Shown: positions 12,361-23,166, numbered from the stretch's first letter. The stretch: 64,000 nucleotides of DNA from Ecdyonurus torrentis (GCA_949318235.1 OX439132.1:45986641-46050640); one strand, 5' to 3'. Notes: a model not told the origin generated them from the letters alone. Program-made: numbers and translations.

Positions 12361-12513
12361 AGGGATGCGTCCAGAAGGCAGTTTTACCTGGGAAGTAATA
12401 TGTGATTTATTGATCAAATGGCATCGAAGCCGTCGAAGCGCATTTTTTATTATTATATATATACGGCATGCGCACACACACCGTATAAAAGCTATAAGCT
12501 AGTATAAATAAAT

Positions 12514-12625
12514 GCTGTTCGTATAAACCCGGCCTGTTCTCTACACCAAAAATGATGATCGCCTATGGTTATTCGAATGGAATGCGAAATTTTTGGTGCA
12601 AGAGAACAGAGGGTTTACGAACAGC
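12514..12625. mobile_element. Short MITE, GCTGTTCGTA termini
   Basis: Ends GCTGTTCGTATAAACCC and GGGTTTACGAACAGC form an inverted repeat; same family as 4654-4745. Confidence 0.65.
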
Positions 12626-12789
12626 ATTACATTATAATATCTAAATTAAACAAATGAAATTAGTATCGCCCCTGTTGCACAGTAATCATCAGGCAACCAT
12701 TATGTTCCAAAATGGTTCCAGAACCATTATGATGATTATGCAACAGTCCAGACCAAAATGGAACCATTTGTGTAACAGAGGGGATTATT

Positions 12790-13193
12790 TATTTTTATTT
12801 TTAGCATTAAAGTTTTACTAATAAAAATTATGTGATTTTTATTTCTTTCAAAAGTATTTTTCCCGCTCAAAAACTAAATGTTATCGCGTATCGCGTATGT
12901 TTTGTTTTTAACGTTTCTCCCGGGTTTCTCAGCTCTCAGCTGGCCATGGAAAACATTGAATTTTAGAAATTTGGCTCTGTTTTTAGTATTGAATTATCAA
13001 ATAAACTGTCAATGAATTTACTAATGACTAACATAATCTATTAACTAAATGATTAAGCAATAATTCTGATAATTTGTTTGAGTTCTGTGGATTTACAAAA
13101 TCATTTTGAAACAATCGCAACTGCATAGCATTGCTGCTGAAATAATGTCGGCACACTTCTCCTCGAAGCTTTAATTATTGAAAACATTGAAAG
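12790..13193 (+). promoter_or_regulatory. Candidate promoter / 5' non-coding exon region, unit 1
   Basis: Similar in order and sequence to 35040-35451 upstream of unit 2 (shared GCAATAATTCTGATAATTTG), whereas sequence further upstream differs. Both blocks end in a donor-like AAAG/GTAAAY (13193/13194 and 35451/35452), suggesting a 5' UTR exon. No TATA box or start site can be fixed. Confidence 0.35.
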
Positions 13194-14279
13194 GTAAATT
13201 CATATTTATTTTAGTTAAACTATTGCGTCATTCATTATATAATGTTTATGCTGGCTATTATTCAATTAATTTGCATATACATACATACAGTAAATAATAT
13301 ATAATGTACATACACATTTGCATATGTATGCCGAAATGAAATGAATAACTTGCAATTTTAGTGATGCATTTCAGTCTATAGTTGTGCAAGTTTTTTAATT
13401 TCCTTGCGGTACATATACCATAGAGTTTGATACATATATATACCGACCGCCTGTCGTTGCACTTTTGTGTTCCATAAGTTGCATTCACATACATACCGGT
13501 ATGTACTGTAATAATATGTACAGTACTAATATATTTTTAAATTTGTTACAACTTTACGCAGCAAAATAAATTTTCCAATTTAAAACAATCCTATGTCACA
13601 ATTTGCTGCCACCCCCAAAAAGTTATTCACATTTACATATATACATGTATGTGTTATATGTATAAAACTCTGACAAAAAGGTCCCAAACGATTTGCATAG
13701 GAAACCTGACACCACACTATATGTTACCTTTATGAGAAAACACAGCGGCCACTGCTGCCCATAGTTCGTTCGGGAACTTTTGTCCAGAGCTTTTATTACA
13801 TATACATACTACGCATCTATGTATGTATATATAATTTTAGCAGATGCAGTATTTGTATGTATGTATAATATACTGATTTATAGGAGAAGAAATAAAATAA
13901 TTAAATTTGATTTGAAATATATATATATACTATAGCATAGTATTTGCATATATGTATATCGCGTATCTTTTTGGTACACATATCGTAGGGTTGGAGCACG
14001 AACCATGTATCTACAAAAGCAACAAAGTTCAAAACAAACAATATACATAAAGACAAGAGTTTTGACTTTGCTACTTTTGTAGATACCGGTACATGGTTTG
14101 TGTTCTAACTTGACGATATGATGTAGTGTTCAATTTTCCAATACTCTGACATGTAAATGCAATGTTAAAATAATATAACATAAGTGGACTGTAGGATAGA
14201 TCAATATATTGAGGTACAGTACATACTTTGTATATATTTCAGTAATTTATTGTCATGTGTTTGCCAGAGCAGCTTGAGC
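13194..14279 (+). other. Putative 5' intron, unit 1
   Basis: AT-rich with many TATGTA-type microsatellite stretches and a short inverted repeat around 14003-14098. Ends at the acceptor TATATTTCAG (14242), with a second possible acceptor TTTGCCAG further on, then 5' UTR GAGCAGCTTGAGC before the ATG. No other gene seen. Confidence 0.45.
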
Positions 14280-14450
14280 ATGAGTCAGCTGACGTTGAAA
14301 TGTGAAAAGTTTGGTCTGAGCCGAGGACTGCGTGACTTGCTGTCCAGTGGAGATCTGGTGGACGTGACCCTTGCCTGCCAGGGACAATATATCCAGGCAC
14401 ACAAGACTGTGCTGGCTGCCTGCAGTCCACACTTCAGGTCTCTCTTCAAG
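14280..14450 (+). CDS. BTB head exon 1 (start codon), unit 1
   Basis: Encodes residues 1-57, the N-terminal half of the BTB/POZ domain, a homo- or heterodimerisation module of nuclear transcription factors. Hallmarks visible: GDLVDVTLAC, then QAHKTVLAACSPHFRSLF with the conserved H-K-x-V-L-A-A-C-S core. The start is MSQLTLKCEKFGL, a typical lead-in to an arthropod BTB; both paralogues share it. Donor AAG/GTAAGT. Amino-acid sequence identical to 35682-35852. Confidence 0.95.
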
Positions 14451-14535
14451 GTAAGTGTCCACGTCAAACCATGCTAGCTGCCATGTGAGTGACAACTTAT
14501 GTATATCTATACAATACATAATTTTATGATTACAG

Positions 14536-14620
14536 TTGCAGCCTTGGCAGCAGCCCATTGTGTTCCTGCAAGATGTGGAGCTGGCAAAACTTGAGGCCTT
14601 GGTGGACTTCATGTACAATG
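14536..14620 (+). CDS. BTB head exon 2, unit 1
   Basis: 85 nt, phase 0 to 1. Encodes LQPWQQPIVFLQDVELAKLE and on to DFMYN, the middle BTB segment (compare the family pattern P-I-V-x-L-x-D-V and F-M-Y-x-G-E-V). The donor TGGTAAGTATAC is exactly duplicated 330 nt downstream (14950-14961) by a transposon insertion in the intron. Unit 2 has Pro for Ala (ELPKLE). Confidence 0.94.
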
Positions 14621-14630
14621 GTAAGTATAC

Positions 14631-14949
14631 TAATATAATTAATTAGGAAAGGTTAAAACCATTTCGGTTTGAATTTGTAATCAAAGAAAAAGGATAGGAG
14701 AAACCATCAAGCGCCTTACTACGATGAGGTCCGTAGCTTGGTGAAAGTCTTGATGGCACAGCTTGCACAAATATTTACAAATTAACTAAGACATTTTGAG
14801 GGCAACAACCCTCTGAAGAAGAAGGCTGTTGCCCTCGAAACGTCTTAATTAACTTTTAAATATTTGTGTAACCTGTGCCATCAAGATTTTCACCAAGCTA
14901 TGGACCTCATCGTGGTAAGGCACTTGTTGGTTTCTCCTATCCTTTTCTT
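14631..14949. mobile_element. Hairpin element inserted at the exon 2 splice donor
   Basis: Flanked by 12-bp direct repeats TGGTAAGTATAC (14619-14630 and 14950-14961). Arms form an imperfect inverted repeat (AAGGATAGGAGAAACCATCA against GGTTTCTCCTATCCTTTT), with ACCATTTCGGTTT at the left end resembling the CATCGCGGTTA end of related elements at 18256, 23181 and 51368. Also present in unit 2 (36033-36350), so it predates that duplication. Confidence 0.75.
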
Positions 14950-15480
14950 TGGTAAGTATACAAATGTTAGTCACAGTTTAGTGTAGCAATATTTTTGTAT
15001 TGTCCGCATGCTCAATGTTGACAACTGCCCAGGTAACTTTGTGGCTGCCAATGTCCTGCATGTGTGAGAGCTAGCTGGCTGTGCTTGTAAGTGTAAGTGA
15101 TGCACTTGTCGGCTACAAAAAACTACTGCATTATTTTGTCTGCATGAACATTTGCAGTACATAGTGCAGCTGGAGAAAACATTGCACTTGACATGCATGC
15201 ACTTGTCTGACACTTCAATGTACAGAGTGACAAAATACTTGACCTTGGCCAGAGTCAGGGGGGAGCATCTGTGACGTCACACGTTTTGGTAACAGCAATG
15301 TTAACTATATCGGCAAAACAATTCACAACAGCCTTGTGTGAGCCCCCCCCCCCCCTCCCAAGCCAGAGTGGCATAAATAATGCATATTACAACATTGAGA
15401 CAATGCACTTGACCTGGACGTGAAGAGCAAACTTGTGTTTACTTCACTGGGCTCAGTCATTAAATATTTGTGTTTTGCAG

Positions 15481-15569
15481 GAGAAGTGACAGTGCAGCAA
15501 GAAGACTTGGCAGGCCTGCTTAGACTTGCAGAGGCCCTCAAAGTCACAGGACTGGCCGCACAAGACAAG
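15481..15569 (+). CDS. BTB head exon 3, unit 1
   Basis: 89 nt. Completes the BTB domain: GEVTVQQEDLAGLLRLAEAL then KVTGLAAQDK, matching the usual arthropod end (G-E-V-x-V-x-x-E-x-L...A-E-x-L-x-V-x-G-L). Acceptor GTTTTGCAG ends at 15480, donor AAG/GTAAGA. Protein identical in unit 2. Confidence 0.95.
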
Positions 15570-15726
15570 GTAAGACTTGGGGGAAACTAAGATACACTTG
15601 TCCCTTTTTTATTTTTGTTATTTTACTTCTGGTAAAATGTACCTATATGTACCTATATTTTACCTTGGTATTCCTTACCTAGCCTGCCTAATTACTCATG
15701 AATATCATAAACACAGATATAAAGGA

Positions 15727-15970
15727 AAATAAACCATTGTGGTTAGTTATGATAAATTTAAGTGAAAAAGATGGGAGGAAACCAGCAAGGGACTTACTAT
15801 AGTGAAGAGAGTCCCATAGTTTGGTGAAAATACTTTTAGCGCTATTATTATTAGCGTTAATATTTTTTCTTCAATGAAGGCAAGAATTTCACCAAATTAT
15901 TGAATTCCTTCCACTATAGTTTCTTGCTGGTTTTCTCCTATCTCCGTCTTCCCAAATTTATTATGGAGAA
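15727..15970. mobile_element. Degraded hairpin element in head intron 3, unit 1
   Basis: AACCATTGTGGTTA near its left end and inverted arms (GGAGGAAACCAGCAAGG against CTTGCTGGTTTTCTCC). Same family as 18256-18682. A paralogous copy lies at about 37138-37400. Confidence 0.6.
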
Positions 15971-16359
15971 TCATAAGCATGTATTTACTATTGATCACCT
16001 GTTGCTTATTATTACAAAATTAACATTAGTAATTATGTTTGGCCATTGATCCTTCATGTAGCCTCAATAGTGAGCTGGTTAAGTCAATGTATTTGTTTAC
16101 TTCCACAACACAGCATAACTTGCAGCATGGTAAAGTCAGTCGTGACATTTGTGATAACACTTAGATTGTTCTTTATCTTGTTTTACTTGTTAAATAATAC
16201 TGTAATAAGACAATTCTATCATCAAACTTTGTTATAAATTTAGTTTTCCTTTGCTTTCATTGTGCATGTTTCATCAGGACAAAGGTTGTAGTTTATCATT
16301 TAAATATTGTGTAGTAACAAGGTTTTCTTGTGTCTAAATTGTTTTTTTTTTGTTTTCAG
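15971..16359 (+). other. Remainder of head intron 3, unit 1
   Basis: Paralogous to 37400-37809; ends at acceptor TGTTTTCAG. Nothing else recognised. Confidence 0.5.
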
Positions 16360-16460
16360 TCAAGTGAGGGAGAGCTGCTGACCACTGATGTACAACCTAA
16401 GACTTTATTGAGCCACCCTGCACCACCCCCACCTACACCCCCTCCAGCCAAGATTGCCAG
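16360..16460 (+). CDS. Proline-rich linker exon 4, unit 1
   Basis: 101 nt, phase 0 to 2. Encodes SSEGELLTTDVQPK, then a Pro-rich stretch (HPAPPPPTPPPAKIA), a linker directly after the BTB domain. Acceptor TGTTTTCAG ends at 16359, donor CCAG/GTAAGA. Unit 2 differs by one residue (KTF for KTL). Confidence 0.92.
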
Positions 16461-16533
16461 GTAAGATTAGACGAGGTAAACCAAGGTTAAGTACAAACTG
16501 TAATTACAACAATTTGCTCTTTGCCACACACAG

Positions 16534-16886
16534 ACGCAGTAACAACTGTGATGTCTCCAAGCGTGCCACTTCACCTGAGCTAGAGGAGGTGCAGACCACC
16601 TCTGTACAAACTACCTCTCAAGTAGAGCAGCCACCTCATGCTGAGCAGTCGTGGGTGCCAGCCATAGACAACATAGGGAGCATGGTTCAAGACACTAGGT
16701 CACCATGCAGTCAAGCCAGTGGTAGCATTGTGACTGAGCCTGAGCAGGCGTGGGCACCAAAGACTGAATGTGGCTTAGCTGTAGAGTCACTTGAAGCTTC
16801 TGCTTTGTTAATGATGGATGACATCAAGGTGGAGCACGAGGAGTTACTTGACCTCTCTGAGGACCAGGGGTCAACCAACATGCAAG
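16534..16886 (+). CDS. Acidic linker exon 5, unit 1
   Basis: 353 nt, phase 2 to 1, about 118 residues. Starts RRSNNCDVSKRATSPELEEV (basic then acidic), Ser/Thr/Gln-rich in the middle, ends with an acidic patch MMDDIKVEHEELLDLSED. IKVE fits the SUMO-attachment consensus (hydrophobic-K-x-E), plausible for a BTB repressor but unproven. A second acceptor lies 6 nt downstream (CAGACGCAG), keeping frame and removing two residues. Two substitutions against unit 2 (S/P, T/A). Confidence 0.92.
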
Positions 16887-17136
16887 GTGAGAAATATCAC
16901 AAGTTTATCATGGTCTCTGTCTTGTGGAGTGTTATAATTTTCAAATATATTGTATTTTTATTTATTTAAAAGAAGACGATATAATATTTTCCTTTGATTT
17001 CATTTCTGCACTTTACTTACAAAAAAGTCCACCTTTTAAATATAACATACCCCCCCTCCCCCTCCTGTATCTGCTACATATGCTGCTGTATATGTCATGT
17101 ATTATGAGAATGCTGATTGTTGATGTTTGATGGCAG

Positions 17137-17196
17137 ACTGTGATGCTGAAGAAGAAGAAGACTCGTCACATCTCGCAGATCAAACCTCGCTGCAAG
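17137..17196 (+). CDS. Acidic micro-exon 6, unit 1
   Basis: 60 nt, phase 1 to 1, encoding DCDAEEEEDSSHLADQTSLQ. Acceptor GATGGCAG ends at 17136, donor CAAG/GTCAGT. Both paralogues carry it unchanged. Being symmetric in phase, it could be skipped without shifting the frame. Confidence 0.9.
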
Positions 17197-17269
17197 GTCA
17201 GTGTACCACCTTGTCTTGTTGTTGTTGTCATGGACTTGAAGTTCGTACATACACATGTTATGTCTCTAC

Positions 17270-18146
17270 CAGGGCCGGCTTCGCATAAGGCCTAAGTCCG
17301 GGATCCCGGACTGGGCCTTTGCTTTTGTGGGCCTTTTATTTTGGGGAAAAAAAAAGAGAGAAAAAAAAAAAAGAAAAAAAAAAGAAAATGAAGTGTAAAG
17401 TTGATGTGAAAAAATTCGCACATTTTTTATTAATTTTTTTATTTTACTTTTGTTTAAAAAAAAAAGAAAGATCATCGTTGTTTCCTGAAATTGTCACTTT
17501 TAATTATAATGTATTTTTTAAACCTGTCGTATTTTTGTTTCTTCCCTTTACTTCTTGTATATTATTATAATTTTGAAAGCTTTTCAATTTAATATTAATT
17601 TTTTCTTATAAACGATTTAAGCCCCACGCGCGCTGAATTCAATGACTCACATCAGCATTATTCCTCCTTTTTTTTTTATAATATGTGTACAATATTGTAG
17701 CTGCAATTTAAACCGGTTCGAGCTCCCACCCGGGCCAAAATCTTAGGGTACCCTTAAAAAAAAAATTAAAAAAAATAGACCTGGGTTATTATGAGCTTTC
17801 AGCTCAAGAACGAGCCAGCCCCAGTTCAACCCATCGTGCAAATTTCTTTAGAATTTTATAGCTTTTTTTTTTTTTTTTATTATTATACATTTTCTTTTAA
17901 TTTATAATTTACGACTTTTGACTTTAATAACAATCATTATTTTTGTATACAATGAAAAGCGGGCTTTTTTTGCTATAGGTTCGAGAGCTCATTTTTGAAT
18001 ATCTGCTCAAACATCAAGTTTTAACAAGTTGTAGCTCATTTTTCGGATTTACGATTTCAAGCATAACTCGGGCTTAAAGTCAACCATTCTAAAAAAATGA
18101 AACTTTTCATAGCTCTAATTATATAAACTTACATATATTATTCGTT

Positions 18147-18200
<54 letters not shown>

Positions 18201-18985
18201 CACTTTTTTATTTGCATTTTGTTATCTTAATAATTTCTAACATAAACACATAAAATCAATTTAAGGAAAAAACAATCGCGGTTAGGATCAATGATAAAGA
18301 AAAGGATAGAAAAACCAGCAAGGGCCTTACCACAGTAGAAGTTCTATGGAGAGGTCGAGGTCTTGCATGGCACAGTATAATGTTATAAAAGTTTCTTTAT
18401 AACTTGAGAGCTTTCGTCATATGATAATGACATTATCAATCAAAAGAGAAAATTACTTGAGCACATCACTGAGCAGTGTCTTGTGTACAAGACACTGCTC
18501 AGTGATGTGCTCAAGTAATTTTCTCTTTTGATTGATAATGTCATTATCATATGACGAAAGCTCTCAAGTTATAAAGAAACTTTTATAACATTATACTGTG
18601 CCATGCAAGACCTCGACCTCTCCATAGAACTTCTACTGTGGTAAGGCCCTTGCTGGTTTTTCTATCCTTTTCTTTATCATTAATAAACACATAAAAGTAT
18701 TTCTTTAATGAAGAAGTATCTTTTTCTTCTATTATTTATCCATTTTTGTTCTCTAAATATTTAAAGCTTGCTAATGAATAATTTTTAATTTAATTTCTCT
18801 GGAAGAGTGAAAAAATAAAAATTTAGTTCAGAATTAGCCAAAAATCGACGTGTCACGCCCCCTTTTAAAAAATTTTCGCCTGCGGCGCAAACTAGGGGGG
18901 GCTGACGCCCCCCAGACCCCCCATTGGGATGCGGGTCTTTTCTTTTTTCTTCCGGACGGGGCTTTTAGCTCCCAAGCTGGCCATG
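17270..18985. mobile_element. Complete non-autonomous hAT-like element (1.7 kb)
   Basis: Flanked by the 8-bp duplication GTCTCTAC (17262-17269 and 18986-18993). Termini CAGGGCCGGCTT and AAGCTGGCCATG are imperfect inverted repeats of the hAT type. Unit 2 has the empty site at 38713-38720. No transposase frame. A nested palindromic element sits at 18256-18682, and long T runs occur at about 17860 and 18152-18200. Confidence 0.82.
18256..18682. mobile_element. Nested element with a near-perfect 390-bp palindrome
   Basis: 14-bp duplication ATAAACACATAAAA at 18242-18255 and 18683-18696. AAAACAATCGCGGTTAGGA near the left end, then an inverted repeat spanning 18291-18680 with about 195-bp arms that meet at CTTGTGTACAAG (centre 18485/18486). 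No loop is visible. Confidence 0.85.
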
Positions 18986-18993
18986 GTCTCTAC

Positions 18994-19742
18994 TGTAGCC
19001 TCACAAACTGAGGAGAAAACTTGTGAAGTAGACAATGACTTGTGTGATGCATGATGTCATTTTTAGCAGAATAGAACATGTGAAACTACAGAAGAGATTT
19101 TTATAGTGTACAGAGGATATATATATATATATATATATAATCAGATAATTTTCAACACCAGATTTTGGATAAGAATTCATCCAATTCATGCAAAGTTTGT
19201 GGACACAAATCTACCTGGATAATTTATGTATTATCGAGATTGCAAGACAAAAAATCAACAAAAATATAAAAAGTTACGATTTTTAAAAAAAAATTATTTT
19301 TCAGTGTCTGATGATTGTTTTGTAGATGTGAACCTTGGCAGATGCTTTGTACACTGATTGTAGGAGAAAGAAATGAAATAAAAAATTTTGAATAAAAAAA
19401 GAATAATAATAATAAAGTCAATTAAGCAATAAAATACATATCTGAAATTGGGTAGAAGTGGTCTGTTTTGTGATCATCATACAAAGCTGGGGAAAGGAAA
19501 ATTTTATTCTTTTTTTTCTTTCTAGAAGGGGAGGGTGGGCATTATAAAGGTCTAATATGTATATTTGAGGCCCACATCTCTGAATGTACCAGATTGTTAT
19601 GAGTTCAGGAGAGATGTGAAACAAATTATTAAAAATTAATTTAAAATGTTAATTAGTCTGAAAATACAATTGCTACATTATAATGATTATCCCCTAGCTT
19701 TCAGCAGTATTGTACTTAAATTTGACGTTGTTATTTGTGCAG
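18994..19742 (+). other. Rest of intron before the unit 1 repeat exon
   Basis: Nearly identical to 162-916. TA run near 19117-19138. Acceptor ends at 19742. Confidence 0.6.
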
Positions 19743-20072
19743 GTGACTCCTGGTGTGACGAGGCAGGCCCCTCCAGCACTAAGCCCAGCACCTCAGGCCT
19801 TGAGGCAAGCACTTCCAGACTGACTAGCACTTGTGATAAGGTAGCTAGCACTGAGCCCAGCACCTCAGGCCTTGAGGCAAGCACTTCCAGACTGACTAGC
19901 ACTTGTTATAAGGTAGCTAGCACTGAGGCCAGCACCTCAGGCCTTGAAGCAAGCACTTCCAGACTGACTAGCTATTGTGATAAGGTAGCTAGCACTGAGG
20001 CTAGCACTGGTGACATAGCTAGCACTAAGCAGCCAAGTCAGCATGCAGCAGTCCCTGGTGTCAGCAGCAGAG
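19743..20072 (+). CDS. Ser/Thr-repeat linker exon, unit 1
   Basis: 330 nt, phase 1 to 1. GDSWCDEAGPSST, three 24-residue S/T-rich units, a partial unit, and QPSQHAAVPGVSSR. Donor AG/GTAAGC. Differs from the unit 0 exon by a few substitutions, such as Tyr for Asp in the second unit and TSY for TSI in the third. A disordered spacer is the likely role. Confidence 0.88.
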
Positions 20073-20440
20073 GTAAGCACAAAACTTATTACTTAACTTG
20101 GAGAACTGGAGTCATATAATGATCACCTCAATTTTAAAACTATGAAAATGAGTTACCCAATGTGTCTGTAGAAATGAAAATTTTTTATTTTAACTTGAGA
20201 ATAAATAATATAGAGATAGATTAGGAACAAGTGGAGAAGGGGAGATAGAAGTTGTGTGCAGTCACAGTATGGTTGCTGGTTTGACGTGGGAGAGTACATA
20301 AGTTTGTTTGTCAGTGGTTGCTATAAGCTGCTGAGGCCGTGGTATGCACTGAATGTGCTCTTGTGTTTTCTACAAGTTGATGCCTGAGTGTATGCCAGGC
20401 CAGGTGTGTCACAGGTTAAACTAGGGGAGAGTTTTTTAGG
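20073..20440 (+). other. Start of last intron, unit 1
   Basis: Paralogous to 1247-1617 and 39996-40391. No exon seen. Confidence 0.5.
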
Positions 20441-20905
20441 CTTGACAGCTAAGTGTATTCATGTGCCATGCAGTCAGTCCTGGCAGTGCAAGGTGGTAGT
20501 GACCCACGTCAAGTCAGAGGTTCACCTCATCTCATTGCTATATGTAGAGATGTTTAGGCTTGACAGCTAAATGTATTCATGTCTCTGGCCATGCAGTCAG
20601 TCCTGGCAGTGCAAGGTGGTAGTGACTCGTGCCAAGTCAGAGGTTCACCTCATCTCATTGCTATATGTAGAGATATATGTTTAGTGTTGACAGCTAAGTG
20701 TATTCATGTCTCTGGCCATGCAGTCAGTCTTGGCAGTGCAAGGTGGTAGTGACCCACGTCAAGTCAGAGGTTCACCTCATCTCATTGCTATATGTAGAGA
20801 TGTTTAGGCTTGACAGCTAAGTGTATTCATGTCTCTGGCCATGCAGTCAGTCCTGGCAGTGCAAGGTGGTAGTGACTCGTGCCAAGATAGAGATATCTTA
20901 GGATG
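20441..20905 (+). repeat. Intronic tandem repeat, four units of about 120 bp
   Basis: Units begin at about 20441, 20559, 20686 and 20809 (KTTGACAGCTAA). Units carry CATGCAGTCAGTCCTGGCAG and end near GCTATATGTAGAGATGTTTA. Confidence 0.88.
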
Positions 20906-20915
20906 TTTACTTCCT

Positions 20916-21137
20916 CTCAGAATCTACGTCACAACTACAACTTGCTCTCACGCTAGCTTGGCGCGAGCTGGAGTTACTCTGCTCCTTGCGTAATTTTTTT
21001 TACTACATATCTAAAACTGTAAAAACATTTTTTATACGTAAAATATGATGTCAAGTTGCGAGAGCAAAAATAAGAGTAACTTTTGATCGAGTCAAGCTAG
21101 CGTGAGAGCAAGTTGTAGCTGTGACGTAGGTTCTGAG
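20916..21137. mobile_element. MITE with about 45-bp inverted ends
   Basis: Ends CTCAGAATCTACGTCACAAC and GTGACGTAGGTTCTGAG; inverted repeats extend through GCTCTCACGCTAGCTTG. A second copy at 47123-47345 has the same downstream flank, so the insertion predates duplication of this block. Confidence 0.78.
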
Positions 21138-21574
21138 ACGGCGGTTGCTCTTAGCGCAATAATAATTAAAATTTTAAGATCGTGATTTTGGGAACACGAT
21201 TATCACTGTTAAAATATCCATTATAATTAAAGAACTATCATGTTGTTATTTTTAAATTTTAAATTTTGTGCAATATTTAAATTTAAAGTTGCTTCTTTTT
21301 TGTTTTGAACGCCTCTTTGCAGTAATGGTGACAAATTTTCAAGTGTTAATTTCTTTAGCTTGAAATCAGTTATAATTTGCTGGATTTTATACATTCTTCA
21401 TTATTGCATAAAATATTTTGTAAAATTTGCAAAATATGGAAAACAATAAAGGTTTGCCGAAAACAAAACAAACATGCAGGTGATCCAAATATATGTTTCA
21501 TAATAAACATTAACTTTTCTGTGTGTGCAAGAAGTTGATGTTTTTAGAGGTCAGTCACCAGAGGTCAAAGTGAC

Positions 21575-22150
21575 ATACCTTGGAAGAGACGTAAACATTG
21601 ACATGCTATCTAAGTATACTTGACTCAAAAAACCTCAGTTGATTTAAATCGGGCATGCCTATAGTATCGCCCATTGTCACATTTGAAAAGAAGGGGGTGG
21701 CTGGGCGATACAGTAAAAGGTCGAACGGCAAGTAACTCAGGTGTTTGAGTCGAGTGTATATGTGTAGTAAAAACTGTAGTATATAGGATCACTTACTTGC
21801 GATTAGCAGCAAAATAATAAAAATTTTGCATAAAAAAAATCAAAGGATAAATCCTCAAAAATAGTTCCTGTCAACTTCAACTGTTGCCTCAAATACATTT
21901 TTTATTAATATTGAAAATTGACATGAAAGAGAGAAAAGAACATCGTAGTGACAAAAGTAGTCATAAACGTTATAGCGATGAAGGCACACATGTTCAACAA
22001 ATATAAAAAATAAAAATAAAGAACTATCAAATTTTAGATACAGTAATTGCACTTAATTAAACAATGTTGTCAAACAACTGGTGCACTTATGTTATTATTG
22101 ATACATGTGTGCTTAATTGAATTTTTTAAATATATTGTATTGTTTATGCT
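21575..22150 (+). pseudogene. Relic pre-tail flank lacking its zinc-finger exon
   Basis: Paralogous to the sequence directly upstream of Z1 (2940-3400) and Z4 (48710-49270), e.g. ACAATGTTGTCAAACAACTG and GGTGCACTTATGTTA. In those copies a zinc-finger exon follows within about 150 nt; here similarity stops near 22150 and no finger sequence follows. A similar flank reappears before Z3 (28985-29126). Suggests deletion or partial duplication of a tail cassette. A small inverted element (21614-21752) is nested. Confidence 0.55.
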
Positions 22151-22423
22151 TTTAGTCCTATGCTATTGATCTGCAAGGCGAGCGTCTAATCAGCCATAAA
22201 GCTAGTGATTGTGTGATCAAATCTTTTCTATTGTGCCATTAATTACTTTCTCTTTTGTTCTAATTTTCCTTTCTGGCCAAATACCTATTCTTCCCTTTCC
22301 ACTAACAATCCTGCATCACACAATCTCCATAATCATTATAATCATTCTCAAAAGTAAACCTGGTACAGTGGGCAAGTACCTCCATCTTGATTCTCATATC
22401 ACGTGGTTGCTTGTCATCCCTGC

Positions 22424-22600
22424 TCAAAAATATTGCGCAATATCTTGCAATTAGATCTTGCAAGATCCTTGCAAGACACTTGCGCAAGATGCCACGCAAG
22501 AGCCCTTGCAAGATCTTTGCAATATCTTGAACAAGATCGTGAGTAATTTATCCTGAGAAATCTTGAGTAAATTTTTTGTAATCTTGCAAGAATTATATAA
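22424..22600. repeat. ATCTTG/CAAGAT-rich array
   Basis: Begins at CATCCCTGCTCAAAAATATT, followed by ATCTTGCAAGATCC-type motifs. The inverted counterpart of this terminus ends the array at 28640. Confidence 0.75.
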
Positions 22601-23166
22601 ATTTGCAAATATAACATAGCAGTGACACTTAAAAAAAAACAAAATAATAGTTAATTTTATCTAATTCTAATTGAATTTCAATTTATCTGGTATATAGTTT
22701 ATATTTGTTTCACCCATCCAAATACTGACCACGGCTCGACGTTGCTTGACTTTGATGATCATCTTGAAGCGGCCTGAAACATTCTGACAAATTAGTTAAC
22801 TAATATGTCAATGGTTAAATGTTCTCTTTATACCGCGATAATGTTTAAATATAAATATTAACTAAATATTAAAATTAATATTAAAAAAATATTAAATATA
22901 ATAATAACCCAAAATATTTACCCTGGGGTGAAATTAGTGCCTAATTAATTATATTTGGATAGCATATTAGTCATAAATAATACTTATTTCAATAACAAAA
23001 AATACTTACTTTTGCTAAATTAAAGTTTAAATGTTTTTATTGTAAATATTTAAGTACAGTTTGAACACTGAACTATAACTTTGTTAATTTTGCTTAAATT
23101 TGGGGTTAAAAATAGGGGTTGTTTAAATCTTGTTCAAGTTTTTGCAAGAAAATTTCAAAAGTGTTC
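22601..23166. other. Intronic AT-rich sequence, unit 1
   Basis: Nothing recognised beyond simple AT-rich sequence. Confidence 0.4.

Noticed and set aside
12011..12502. 163-aa open frame over the ATCTTG array
   Set aside because: Composition follows the repeat motif; no domain, no splice context.
14710..14755. Similarity of GCCTTACTACGATGAGGTCC to the 41.2-kb ribozyme
   Set aside because: Core is not CTGANGA and stem II has no partner; at most distant decay of the same family.
14813..14844. Hammerhead-like CTGAAGA ... GAAACGTC in the exon 2 intron element
   Set aside because: Core residues fit loosely but stem I does not pair, and the unit 2 copy has lost the GAAA; the region is better explained as an inverted repeat.
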